Below are positions 1 through 6,307 of a DNA stretch of 9,046 nucleotides, piece by piece. The stretch spans positions 1 through 9,046 of the forward strand of contig JAEWCY010000056.1 of NCBI GenBank assembly GCA_023390395.1. The letters run 5' to 3'. Position 1 is the first letter of the stretch. Each line of letters starts with the position of its first letter. This DNA is from Pseudomonadota bacterium. GTDB taxonomy: Bacteria > Desulfobacterota > Desulfovibrionia > Desulfovibrionales > Desulfovibrionaceae. Under the pieces are notes generated by a model. That model did not search any database. It was not told the DNA's origin and worked only from the letters and a program-made list of their open reading frames with translations. The position numbers were made by a program, and so were the translations under genes.

Positions 1-185
1 AGTTCGATCTCCTTGGCCACGGTCACGCCGTCCTTGGTGATGATCGGCGAGCCGAAGGACTTCTCGATGACCACGTTGCGGCCCTTGGGACCGAGGGTCA
101 CCTTCACGGCGTTGGCCAGCTTGTCGACGCCTCTTTTGAGCTTCTCGCGGGCCTTGGAATCGAACAGGATCTCTTTGGCAGCCAT
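1..185 (-). CDS. groEL: Chaperonin GroEL (60 kDa), N-terminal fragment cut by window edge
   Basis: This is the ATP-driven cytosolic folding chaperonin, which works as a double heptameric ring capped by GroES. Only the first 61 codons lie in the window; the gene runs off the left edge. The visible part begins MAAKEILFDSKAREKLKRGV and keeps the equatorial-domain nucleotide-binding segment TLGPKG (residues 30-35) and the KDG motif (51-53), at the same positions as in E. coli GroEL. The ATG at 185 is preceded by AAGGAG at a normal distance (plus-strand ctcctt at 193-198). It lies 61 bp downstream of groES on the same strand, so the two are cotranscribed, presumably under the CIRCE element upstream of groES. 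Identification is very secure; nothing can be said about the rest of the protein. Confidence 0.98.
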   Translation of the reverse strand, partial: MAAKEILFDSKAREKLKRGVDKLANAVKVTLGPKGRNVVIEKSFGSPIITKDGVTVAKEIE

Positions 186-246
186 GTATGCTTCTCCTTG
201 TTAGGAATGAAAGTCGTGATGATCCGAAAGGGGGTATGCCGTGGCC

Positions 247-537
247 TTAGGCTTCGATGACGGCCAGGATGTCGTCCTCGCGCATGACCAGGAAATCCTC
301 GTCGTCGAGCTTGATTTCCGTGCCGGCGTACTTGTTGAAAAGGACCAGGTCGCCCTTTTCGACGTGCATCTTCATGTGCTTCCCGTCATCGGCGATCTTG
401 CCCGGGCCCACGGCGATGACCTCGCCCTTCATGGGCTTTTCCTTGGCGGAATCGGGGATGATGATGCCGCCTTTGGTGACTTCTTCCTGCTCCAGACGCT
501 TGACAAGCACACGGTCGCCCAAGGGTTTGAGCTTCAT
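247..537 (-). CDS. groES: Co-chaperonin GroES (10 kDa)
   Basis: A complete 96-residue GroES, the usual length. It forms the heptameric lid on GroEL in the cytosol. The N-terminus MKLKPLGDRVLVKR is diagnostic. The mobile loop that docks on GroEL spans about residues 16-32 and contains the hydrophobic III triplet (25-27) within GGIIIPDSA. The glycine-rich VGPGK turn (43-47) leads into the roof hairpin. The start is ATG at 537, preceded on the minus strand by GGAGG (plus cctcc at 545-549) about 7 nt away; the stop is TAA. It is the first gene of a groES-groEL operon, followed by a 61-nt gap and then groEL. A CIRCE repeat 40 nt upstream indicates HrcA repression relieved by heat or misfolded protein. 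No anomalies are seen. Confidence 0.98.
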   Translation of the reverse strand: MKLKPLGDRVLVKRLEQEEVTKGGIIIPDSAKEKPMKGEVIAVGPGKIADDGKHMKMHVEKGDLVLFNKYAGTEIKLDDEDFLVMREDDILAVIEA

Positions 538-576
538 ACGGTAACCTCCAGTGGTGTTTGGCGGATTCGGCCCGGC

Positions 577-603
577 TTGGCACTCGCCCGAGGGGAGTGC
601 TAG
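577..603 (-). promoter_or_regulatory. CIRCE operator (HrcA-binding inverted repeat) of groESL
   Basis: On the plus strand the sequence reads TTGGCACTC, nine bases, GAGTGCTAG. The consensus CIRCE is TTAGCACTC-N9-GAGTGCTAA, so the arms differ from consensus at only one base each and the 9-bp spacer is exact. It lies in the 5' untranslated region of groES, just downstream of the candidate promoter. That is where the repressor HrcA classically blocks groE transcription, using GroEL as its activity sensor. The hrcA gene itself is not in this window. Confidence 0.95.
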
Positions 604-618
604 CGGCGGGCGGGAATG

Positions 619-646
619 TATGTAACCACATCATGGTGAAAGGCAA
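619..646 (-). promoter_or_regulatory. Candidate sigma70-type promoter of groESL
   Basis: Read on the minus strand, TTGCCT (646-641) is followed after 16 bp by TACATA (624-619). Each hexamer matches consensus at only three positions, so the call rests mainly on position: transcription would start near 612, placing CIRCE at the very beginning of the transcript. No convincing sigma32-type sequence was seen. The assignment is tentative. Confidence 0.35.
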
Positions 647-656
647 GGGGGGCGGG

Positions 657-690
657 CGAAAAAATTTCGGATCAGGGGCGGGAAAGTTTC
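657..690. repeat. Two short GAAA/TTTC dyads upstream of groES
   Basis: CGAAA-AAA-TTTCG (657-669) is a perfect inverted repeat, and GAAA-G-TTTC (682-690) is a shorter relative of it. Their centres are 23 bp apart, roughly two helical turns. The surrounding GGCGGG and TTTCGG bases are also shared, so the two form an imperfect direct repeat. They lie just upstream of the candidate groE promoter, on the side facing away from the gene. They may be a tandem operator or simply a local A/T-rich duplication. Confidence 0.3.
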
Positions 691-804
691 GGCCCCGGGC
701 AATGGGCTGAAAACGTGTGATTTTTCATAATTCCGACTGTGGTAGTGCCTGTTTCCCGTAGCGGAAGGGAGGCGTCCGGCGGGATTTTTCCTGGAGAGAA
801 GCCC

Positions 805-822
805 TTGTGAAAGGAATCACGC
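805..822 (+). promoter_or_regulatory. Candidate Rex or CRP/FNR-family operator
   Basis: The sequence is TTGTGA-AAGGAA-TCACGC. The left half-site is a perfect TTGTGA. The right half matches TCACAA in four of six positions, and the core TGTGA-N6-TCAC is symmetric. Rex repressors (NADH/NAD sensing) recognise TTGTGA-N6-TCACAA-type sites in sulfate reducers, and CRP/FNR-family regulators recognise TGTGA-N6-TCACA. The site is centred about 83 bp upstream of the transcription start predicted from the 862-890 promoter. That spacing fits an activator better than a steric repressor. Which regulator binds, if any, cannot be told from sequence. Confidence 0.45.
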
Positions 823-861
823 TATTGCACTCACTGGCATTTTCTTATAGGAGGCCTAAAC

Positions 862-890
862 TTGACGCTCTCTCCCATGGGGCCTAGAGT
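862..890 (+). promoter_or_regulatory. Sigma70-type promoter of the ech operon
   Basis: TTGACG (862-867, five of six to consensus) is followed by a 17-bp spacer and TAGAGT (885-890, four of six). Transcription would start near 897, giving a leader of about 95 nt before echA at 992. It is the best promoter-like match in the intergenic region and faces the hydrogenase genes. The palindrome CCCATGGG (874-881) sits in the spacer. Confidence 0.6.
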
Positions 891-991
891 TTTCCAAAGC
901 AGGCGGCCGCGTTGCTCTTGGATTGCTCTGCCTCGCGGCGGGGGCAGGGCGTGTGTCCATGGCGGTCCCTAAACTTTTTTCCGAGGTGCCT

Positions 992-2911
992 ATGCTCGAC
1001 ACGTTGGTCTTTGCGACGGTGCTGTTGCCGTTTCTGGTAGCAGCCGTGTTGCTCGTTTTGCGAGAGCAAAACGTGCGCAAGGTCATCCTGGTGGCCACGG
1101 CGGGAGTGCTCGTGCTCGCGTCGCTGGCGATGCTGCGCGGCGGAGCGTTCATCCTGTCGCCGGCCCCGCTGTATGACTCGCTCGTCACCCTGGGCGATTT
1201 CGTCATACTGCTCGTGGTGCTGTTCGTCGGTATAAAACGCAGGAACCAGATCATCATCTGGCTCACCGCGGCGCAGATTCTCGGGCTCGTCTGGCTCGAC
1301 TTCTTCATGGTCGAGGGACACGGAACCACCCCGGCGTTTTTCGCCGACGACCTGAGCCTGATCATGGTGTGCATCATCTCCATCGTGGGTTCGCTGATCG
1401 CCGTGTACGGCATCGGCTACATGAAGGAGCACGAGGAGCACCTGCACCTGGCCAAGTCGAAACAACCCCGCTTCTTCTTCTTCATCGTGCTGTTCCTGGG
1501 GGCCATGAACGGCCTGGTTCTGGCCAACAACCTGCTGTGGATGTACTTCTTCTGGGAATGCACCACCCTGTGCTCGTTCATGCTCATCGGCCATGACGAC
1601 ACGGAGATCGCCCGCAAAAACGCCGAACGCGCCCTGTGGATGAACGTGCTCGGCGGCACGGCCTTCCTGTTCGGCCTCATCATCCTCCAGAAGGTGGCCG
1701 GCACCCTGTCCCTGGCCGACATCCTGGCCCGCGGGCCGGAATTCGCCGTGGCCGGCGGAGCCATCCTCATCCCCATGTTCCTGCTGGTCTTCGCCGGCAT
1801 GACCAAGGCCGCCCAGGCCCCGTTCCAGAGCTGGCTCACGGGGGCCATGGTCGCGCCCACCCCGGTCTCGGCGCTGCTGCACTCCTCCACCATGGTCAAG
1901 GCCGGCGTGTACATCATCGTGCGCCTGGCCCCGATCTACGCCGGCACGTACCTCAGCAACTTCATCGCGCTGTTCGGGGCCTTCGTGTTCCTGGCCACGG
2001 CCGCCCTGGCCGCCGGCCAGTCCAACGGCAAGAAGGTCCTGGCCTACTCCACCATCTCCAACCTGGCGCTGATCATCGCCTGCGCCGGCATCAACACCCC
2101 GGCCGCCATCACCGCGGCCATCCTGCTCATCATCTTCCACGCCATTTCGAAGGCCCTGCTGTTCCTGTGCGTGGGAGCCATCGAGCAGAAGATCGGCTCG
2201 CGCGACATCGAGGACATGCGCGGCCTCTACGCCCGCATGCCCCGCACGGCGATCATCACCATCATCGGCGTGATCACCATGATGCTGCCTCCCTTCGGCA
2301 TGCTCATGGCCAAGTGGATGGCCATCGAATCGGCCCAGGGCCAGTTCCTGGTCATGATCATGCTGGCGCTGGGTTCCGGCCTGACCGTGCTCTTCTGGTG
2401 CCGCTGGGCCGGCATCCTGCTGGCCACGCCCTTCGGCAAGCCCCAGCCCGAGGCCCAGGCCTGCTCCGTGCGCCTGCCCCTGGTGATCCTGGCCGCCATG
2501 GCCGTGCTGGTGAGCCTGGCTTCCCCCTTCGTCTACAACGGACTGGTCGCCCCGGTGGTGGCCATGTATTACAAGGCCGCGGCCTATACCACCAGCTACG
2601 GCAACTTTGATTCCGGCTCCGGCGTGTTCATCGTCTACCCGCTGTTCGTCCTTCTGGGCCTCGGCCTCTACTTCGCCGTCAAGCAGTCGCGCAAGGTGAC
2701 GGCCGCCCAGATCTCCGCTCCCTACATGTGCGGCGAACAGCAGACCGTCGATGGCAAGGCCGGCTTCCTCGGCCCCCTGGGCCAGCACGTGGCCGCCGCC
2801 TCCGGCAACTACTACCTCGAGCAGTTCTTCGGCGAGGCCGTGCTGTCGAAGTGGATCAACGTCGTCGCCCTGGCCGTGCTCGTGATCATGCTTTTCGGAG
2901 GCGCCCTGTGA
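992..2911 (+). CDS. echA: Ech hydrogenase subunit A (NuoL/MrpA-like ion-pumping membrane subunit)
   Basis: A 639-residue inner-membrane protein of the antiporter-like NuoL/MrpA family, the proposed ion-translocating subunit of energy-converting hydrogenase. It is strongly hydrophobic throughout, with many transmembrane helices. Family hallmarks include FFWECTTLCSF with the intramembrane glutamate E189, GMTKAAQAPFQSWLTG with K272, PTPVSALLHSSTMVKAG with H297 and K303, and KKVLAYSTISN and ISKALLFLCVG further on. These charged residues correspond to the proton-channel residues of complex I antiporter subunits. I chose the ATG at 992 because GAGG (983-986) precedes it and the protein then starts directly with a helix. 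In-frame ATGs at 923 and 959 would add 23 or 11 residues and have weaker ribosome sites. It is first in the operon; its stop overlaps the echB start by 4 nt, suggesting translational coupling. Confidence 0.95.
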   Translation: MLDTLVFATVLLPFLVAAVLLVLREQNVRKVILVATAGVLVLASLAMLRGGAFILSPAPLYDSLVTLGDFVILLVVLFVGIKRRNQIIIWLTAAQILGLVWLDFFMVEGHGTTPAFFADDLSLIMVCIISIVGSLIAVYGIGYMKEHEEHLHLAKSKQPRFFFFIVLFLGAMNGLVLANNLLWMYFFWECTTLCSFMLIGHDDTEIARKNAERALWMNVLGGTAFLFGLIILQKVAGTLSLADILARGPEFAVAGGAILIPMFLLVFAGMTKAAQAPFQSWLTGAMVAPTPVSALLHSSTMVKAGVYIIVRLAPIYAGTYLSNFIALFGAFVFLATAALAAGQSNGKKVLAYSTISNLALIIACAGINTPAAITAAILLIIFHAISKALLFLCVGAIEQKIGSRDIEDMRGLYARMPRTAIITIIGVITMMLPPFGMLMAKWMAIESAQGQFLVMIMLALGSGLTVLFWCRWAGILLATPFGKPQPEAQACSVRLPLVILAAMAVLVSLASPFVYNGLVAPVVAMYYKAAAYTTSYGNFDSGSGVFIVYPLFVLLGLGLYFAVKQSRKVTAAQISAPYMCGEQQTVDGKAGFLGPLGQHVAAASGNYYLEQFFGEAVLSKWINVVALAVLVIMLFGGAL

Positions 2912-3759
2912 TCACCAAAATCATCATCGCCATATTGGCCCTGGTCCTGGCCCCCATCGCGGGGGCGCTCATCACCGGCGTGGACCGCCGGGTCACCGCC
3001 TGGCTCCAGTCCCGCTACGGTCCGCCCATCCTCCAGCCCCTGTACGACGTGTTGAAGCTTTTGGGCAAGGAGCCCATGGTCACCAACACCTGGCAGGCCC
3101 TTTGCGCCTACGTCTACGTGGTCGCGGCCGCGCTGTCCGTGGTGCTGCTCTTTCTCGGCTCCGACCTGCTGCTCATCTTCTTCGTCCTGACCGTGGGCGC
3201 GGTGTTCCTGGTCATGGGCGCGCTCGCCTCCCCCTCGCCCTACAGCCAGGTGGGCGGCCAGCGCGAACTGCTCCAGATGCTCGCCTACGAGCCCCTGCTC
3301 ATCCTCGTCTTCGCCGCCATCGCCATGGTCACGGGCAGCTTCAAGGTGAGCGCCGTGTTCGAGCTGTCGCGGCCCATGCTCTACGACATCCCGCTCATGT
3401 TCATCGTGCTCGGCTACGCGCTGACCATCAAGCTGCGCAAGTCGCCCTTCGACATCTCGGCCTGCCACCACGCCCACCAGGAACTGGTGCGCGGAGTGTA
3501 CACCGAATACTCCGGCCCCTACCTGGCCATGATCGAGATCGCCCACTGGTACGAGGTGATCCTGGTGCTGGGCTTTTGCGGTCTGTTCTGGTCCACGAGC
3601 GTCGTCGGCATGATCGTCCTGGTGGCGCTGACCTACCTGGCCGAAATCATCGTGGACAACGTCACGGCGCGCCTGACCTGGCGCTGGATGCTCAAGTCGG
3701 CCGTGGGCATGGGCGTGGTCCTGACCATCGTCAACATGCTGTGGCTCTACGCGCAATAA
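2908..3759 (+). CDS. echB: Ech hydrogenase subunit B (NuoH-like membrane anchor)
   Basis: A 283-residue integral membrane protein homologous to complex I NuoH/ND1. It docks the hydrophilic hydrogenase arm onto the membrane and carries charged residues at the entry of the ion path. Seen in order: an N-terminal helix, VTAWLQSRYGPP leading into QPLYDVLKLLGKE (the NuoH Q-R-GP...Q...D..K motif), SPYSQVGGQRELLQMLAYEP, and KSPFDISACHHAHQELVRG followed by TEYSG. These are the conserved NuoH loops. Start choice: GTG at 2908, overlapping the echA stop in GTGA, with GGAGG at 2897-2901 six bases upstream. The in-frame extension back to 2728 only reads through echA and is discarded. Length and motifs are normal for EchB. 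Confidence 0.95.
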   Translation: MITKIIIAILALVLAPIAGALITGVDRRVTAWLQSRYGPPILQPLYDVLKLLGKEPMVTNTWQALCAYVYVVAAALSVVLLFLGSDLLLIFFVLTVGAVFLVMGALASPSPYSQVGGQRELLQMLAYEPLLILVFAAIAMVTGSFKVSAVFELSRPMLYDIPLMFIVLGYALTIKLRKSPFDISACHHAHQELVRGVYTEYSGPYLAMIEIAHWYEVILVLGFCGLFWSTSVVGMIVLVALTYLAEIIVDNVTARLTWRWMLKSAVGMGVVLTIVNMLWLYAQ

Positions 3760-3783
3760 CGGCCGACCGCCCAAGGAGAACCC

Positions 3784-4227
3784 ATGTTAGGCAACATGAT
3801 CAATAAAGGACGCATCAAGTCCCCGTGGGTGGTCCACTTCGACTGCGGCAGCTGCAACGGCTGCGACATCGAGGTGCTGGCCTGCCTCACCCCCATCTAC
3901 GACATCGAGCGCTTCGGCATCATAAACGTCGGCAACCCCAAGCACGCCGACGTGCTGCTGGTCACCGGCACCGTCAACCAGCGCAACAAGCACGTGCTCA
4001 AAAACATCTACGACCAGATGCCCGGACCCAAGGCCGTCATCGCCATCGGCGCCTGCGGCTGCACCGGGGGCGTCTTCCGCGAGGCCTACAACGTGGTCGG
4101 CGGCGTGGACAAGGTCATTCCCGTGGACGTCTACGTCCCGGGCTGCCCGGCCCGGCCCGAGGCCATCATCGACGGCGTCGTGGCCGCCCTGGAAAAGGTC
4201 AAGGCCCTGCTCGGCATGACCGCCTAG
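3784..4227 (+). CDS. echC: Ech hydrogenase subunit C (small subunit, NuoB-like, proximal [4Fe-4S])
   Basis: A 147-residue cytoplasm-facing electron-transfer subunit equivalent to the [NiFe] hydrogenase small subunit and NuoB. It holds the single proximal [4Fe-4S] cluster next to the NiFe site. Candidate ligands are visible: C24 and C27 in CGSCNGC (with an additional C21), C91 in GACGCTGG, and C121 in VPGCPARP. The hydrogenase-type separated cysteines distinguish it from true NuoB, which has a tandem CC. There is no twin-arginine signal, in line with a cytoplasmic group 4 enzyme. ATG at 3784 is preceded by AAGGAG (3773-3778). It lies 24 nt after echB and 60 nt before echD. Length and motifs are typical of the family. 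Confidence 0.96.
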   Translation: MLGNMINKGRIKSPWVVHFDCGSCNGCDIEVLACLTPIYDIERFGIINVGNPKHADVLLVTGTVNQRNKHVLKNIYDQMPGPKAVIAIGACGCTGGVFREAYNVVGGVDKVIPVDVYVPGCPARPEAIIDGVVAALEKVKALLGMTA

Positions 4228-4256
4228 GGCCCGTCGCGCCGCGTAAACGACCCAAC

Positions 4257-4271
4257 CGGGGCCCGGCCCCG
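4257..4271 (+). other. GC-rich hairpin in the echC-echD gap
   Basis: CGGGGC-CCG-GCCCCG can fold into a 6-bp stem with a 3-nt loop. It sits in the longest gap inside the operon (60 nt) and ends 4 nt before the GAGGA ribosome site of echD. There is no T-tract, so it is not an intrinsic terminator. It might tune echD translation or mRNA processing. In GC-rich DNA it could also be chance. Confidence 0.35.
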
Positions 4272-4287
4272 CATCGAGGATACGAAC

Positions 4288-4653
4288 GTGCTGGAAACCA
4301 TACCCCTGAGCCTCGAAGCCGTGCGCGACATCGCCAAGGAGTGCTTCGACGAGGGCTGGCGGCTGGTCACCATGTCCGCCAACCAGGTCGGCGACGACAG
4401 CTTCGACATTCTTTATCACTACGATAAAGACCTGGTCATGAGGCACTACCGCCTGACCATTCCCAAGGAAACCGTCGTCCCGAGCATCTCGCCGGTGTAC
4501 TTCGCCGCGCTCCTCGTGGAGAACGAGATCCGCGACCAGTTCGGCGTCTGCTTCTCCGATATCGTGCTCGATTTCGGCGGAGCCCTGTATCTTGAAGAAG
4601 AAGTCCGCGCCATGCCGTTCTGCAAGGTCAGCGTGGCTCAAAAACAGTGCTAA
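4288..4653 (+). CDS. echD: Ech hydrogenase subunit D (NuoC-like, 30 kDa family)
   Basis: A 121-residue soluble protein of the complex I 30-kDa (NuoC) family, a structural partner of EchE in the peripheral arm with no cofactor of its own. The recognisable part is the C-terminal NuoC signature: NEIRDQFGVCFSDIVLDFGG, matching the E-x-x-D/E-x-F-G-V-x-F pattern, after YFAALLVENE. It is short compared with NuoC, as is normal for EchD. The start is GTG at 4288 with GAGGA at 4276-4280, seven bases upstream; no better ATG exists in frame. It follows echC after 60 nt and precedes echE by 12 nt. The annotation is firm from both motif and position. Confidence 0.93.
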   Translation: MLETIPLSLEAVRDIAKECFDEGWRLVTMSANQVGDDSFDILYHYDKDLVMRHYRLTIPKETVVPSISPVYFAALLVENEIRDQFGVCFSDIVLDFGGALYLEEEVRAMPFCKVSVAQKQC

Positions 4654-4665
4654 CGAGGGAACCTT

Positions 4666-5895
4666 ATGGCCCGTACTATATTGCCGTTCGGACCGCAGCA
4701 TCCCGTCCTGCCGGAGCCGCTGCACCTGAAGCTGACCATCGAGGACGAGACCGTCGTCGAGGCCTTGCCGACCCTGGGCTACGTGCACCGCGGACTTGAG
4801 AAGCTGTGCGAGGTCCGCGACTTCAACCAGATGATCCAGATCGTCGAACGCGTCTGCGGCATCTGCTCCTGCCTGCACGCCCTGTGCTACTGCGAGGGCG
4901 TGGAGCAGATCATGGGCGTCGAGGTACCCCGGCGCGCCAAGTACCTGCGCACCATCTGGGGCGAGCTGCACCGCATGCATTCCCACCTGCTGTGGCTGGG
5001 GCTTTTCGCCGACGCCTTCGGCTTCGAGAGCCTGTTCATGCAGTTCTGGCGGGTGCGTGAGCGCATCATGGACATCATGGAAGCCACTTGCGGCAACCGC
5101 GTCGTGGTCTCCGTCAACGTCATCGGCGGCGTGCGCCGCGACCTGACCCCCGAACAATGCCAGTGGATCGAAGAGCAGCTCGCCGTCTCCGAAAAGGAGA
5201 TCAAGCAGCTCTCCGACACCATCCTGAACGACTACACCGTCAAGAAGCGCACCGTGGGCAAGGGCGTGCTGACCAAAGAGCAGGCCTACCAGCTCGGCGC
5301 GGTCGGCCCCATGCTGCGCGGTTCCGGCTGGGCCCAGGACGCCCGACAGACCGGCTACGCCGCCTTCGGCGAACTCGGCTTCGACCCCATCGTCGAATAC
5401 GGCGGCGACTCCTACGCCCGCTGCGCCGTGCGCTTCCGCGAAACCCTCCAGTCCATCGACATCGTGCGCCTGGCCATCGCCCGCATGCCGGCCGGCGAAA
5501 CCGCGGCCAACGTGTCCGGAGCCATGGAGGACGACACGCCCACGCCCGTCTCGGCCGGCGAGCGCCGCGACATCATGCAGGCCTACAACCGCGACAAGCG
5601 CCACCGCCTGGCCGCCGCGCCGCCGCCCAACCTCGACCTGCCCGCCGGCCTCGTGGCCGCCAAGGTCAAGGGCAAGCCCGACGGCGAGGCCGTCACCCGC
5701 GTGGAGCAGCCCCGCGGCGAACTCATGTACTACCTCAAGGGCAACGGTTCGAAGAACATGGAGCGCGTGCGCATCCGCACTCCCACCTTCGCCAACATCC
5801 CGCCGCTTCTCGCCATGTTGCCGGGGTGCGAGCTGGCCGACGTGCCGGTCATCGTGCTGTCCATCGACCCCTGCATCAGCTGCACCGAACGGTAA
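4666..5895 (+). CDS. echE: Ech hydrogenase subunit E (large [NiFe] catalytic subunit, NuoD-like)
   Basis: A 409-residue catalytic subunit of a group 4 [NiFe] hydrogenase, homologous to NuoD. It carries the NiFe(CN)2CO site that interconverts H+ and H2. The four nickel-ligand cysteines are visible: RVCGIC (C64, C67) and DPCISC (C403, C406). Other hallmarks are PFGPQHPVLPEP at the N-terminus, GYVHRGLEKL, and LHRMHSHLLWLG. The protein ends CTER only three residues after the last ligand, so there is no cleavable C-terminal tail of the kind removed by HycI/HybD-type proteases. Compared with what I recall of EchE proteins (about 360 residues), it has about 51 extra residues around 280-330. ATG at 4666 has GAGGGA (4655-4660) upstream, and echF follows after 18 nt. 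Confidence 0.97.
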   Translation: MARTILPFGPQHPVLPEPLHLKLTIEDETVVEALPTLGYVHRGLEKLCEVRDFNQMIQIVERVCGICSCLHALCYCEGVEQIMGVEVPRRAKYLRTIWGELHRMHSHLLWLGLFADAFGFESLFMQFWRVRERIMDIMEATCGNRVVVSVNVIGGVRRDLTPEQCQWIEEQLAVSEKEIKQLSDTILNDYTVKKRTVGKGVLTKEQAYQLGAVGPMLRGSGWAQDARQTGYAAFGELGFDPIVEYGGDSYARCAVRFRETLQSIDIVRLAIARMPAGETAANVSGAMEDDTPTPVSAGERRDIMQAYNRDKRHRLAAAPPPNLDLPAGLVAAKVKGKPDGEAVTRVEQPRGELMYYLKGNGSKNMERVRIRTPTFANIPPLLAMLPGCELADVPVIVLSIDPCISCTER

Positions 5896-5913
5896 AAAAA
5901 GGAGCGCCCTTTC

Positions 5914-6282
5914 ATGTTCAACATGACCAAGAACGTCGTCACGAACCTGCTGACGAAAAGCTCCACCCGGCTGTATCCCATTGCCGTGCGGGGCCATTTC
6001 GAGGGGTTCCGGGGGACGCTCGTCTGCAACGTCGACGAGTGCATCTTCTGCCGCACCTGCATGATCAAATGCCCGTCCCAGTGCATCGCCGTGGACAACA
6101 AGGCCGGCACCTGGGCCTGCGACGCCATGGCCTGCGTGTACTGCGGCGTGTGCGTGGACGTGTGCCCCACCAGCTGCCTGTCCATGACCAAGGAACACCG
6201 TCCGGTGGCCACCGAGCACCAGACGATCTTCCTCCAGGGCGTGCCCAAGAAAAAGAAAAAGGAGGAGGCCGCGGCCGAGTAA
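5914..6282 (+). CDS. echF: Ech hydrogenase subunit F (two-cluster ferredoxin-like, NuoI-like)
   Basis: A 122-residue NuoI-like polyferredoxin subunit holding two [4Fe-4S] clusters, the likely docking and electron-entry point for soluble ferredoxin. Two classical C-x2-C-x2-C-x3-CP motifs are seen: C43/C46/C49/C53-P and C74/C77/C80/C84-P. Four further cysteines (C38, C57, C69, C88) lie beside them. The C-terminus is a highly charged tail with a KKKKK run followed by EEAAAE, probably a disordered surface extension. ATG at 5914 follows AAAGGAG (5898-5904). It is the last gene of the operon and is followed after 25 bp by a strong terminator. The A-rich codons of the lysine run contrast with the GC-rich surroundings but stay in frame. 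Confidence 0.95.
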   Translation: MFNMTKNVVTNLLTKSSTRLYPIAVRGHFEGFRGTLVCNVDECIFCRTCMIKCPSQCIAVDNKAGTWACDAMACVYCGVCVDVCPTSCLSMTKEHRPVATEHQTIFLQGVPKKKKKEEAAAE

Positions 6283-6307
6283 CCGCCGCGACTTCCTCTC
6301 CTACGCG

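Larger units (their letters stand above)
604..991. other. Divergent intergenic regulatory region between groES and ech
   Basis: About 390 bp without a credible gene; the open frames crossing it are GC-driven shadows. It carries the groE promoter side (to about 690), the Rex/CRP-like dyad at 805-822, and the ech promoter at 862-890. The span 700-800 contains A/T-richer patches but no motif I could name. A search for a sigma54 -24/-12 element (TGGC-N8-TTGC) gave only TGGCATTTTCTTAT at 836-849, which lacks the -12 GC and is not accepted. The leader from the predicted ech transcription start to echA is about 95 nt. Confidence 0.7.

Noticed and set aside
836..849. Possible sigma54 promoter TGGCATTTTCTTAT upstream of ech
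   Set aside because: The -24 GG is present but the -12 GC is missing, so the essential element fails; a sigma70-type promoter lies 13 bp further down.
853..886. Direct repeat GGCCTA (853-858 and 881-886) around the ech -35 element
   Set aside because: Six bases are too short to distinguish from chance in this GC-rich sequence, and there is no dyad or helical spacing to support an operator.
923..991. N-terminal extension of EchA from the ATG at 923 or 959
   Set aside because: The extra residues are not membrane-like, upstream ribosome sites are weak, and the ATG at 992 has GAGG upstream and starts the protein directly at its first helix. Not completely excluded.
884..2788. 634-codon minus-strand open frame opposite echA
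   Set aside because: Its product is repetitive His/Gly/Glu/Asp/Gln-rich, typical of antisense frames in high-GC genes, while the opposite strand encodes an unmistakable EchA.
3787..6219. 810-codon minus-strand open frame opposite echC-echF
   Set aside because: Same antisense composition artefact; four conserved hydrogenase genes occupy the other strand.
6249..6268. A-rich run AAGAAAAAGAAAAAGGAGG near the end of echF as a programmed frameshift site or internal ribosome site
   Set aside because: There is no A6G slippery heptamer, the zero frame ends normally at 6282, and the Shine-Dalgarno-like AGGAGG is over 100 nt from the next start codon, with a terminator between.
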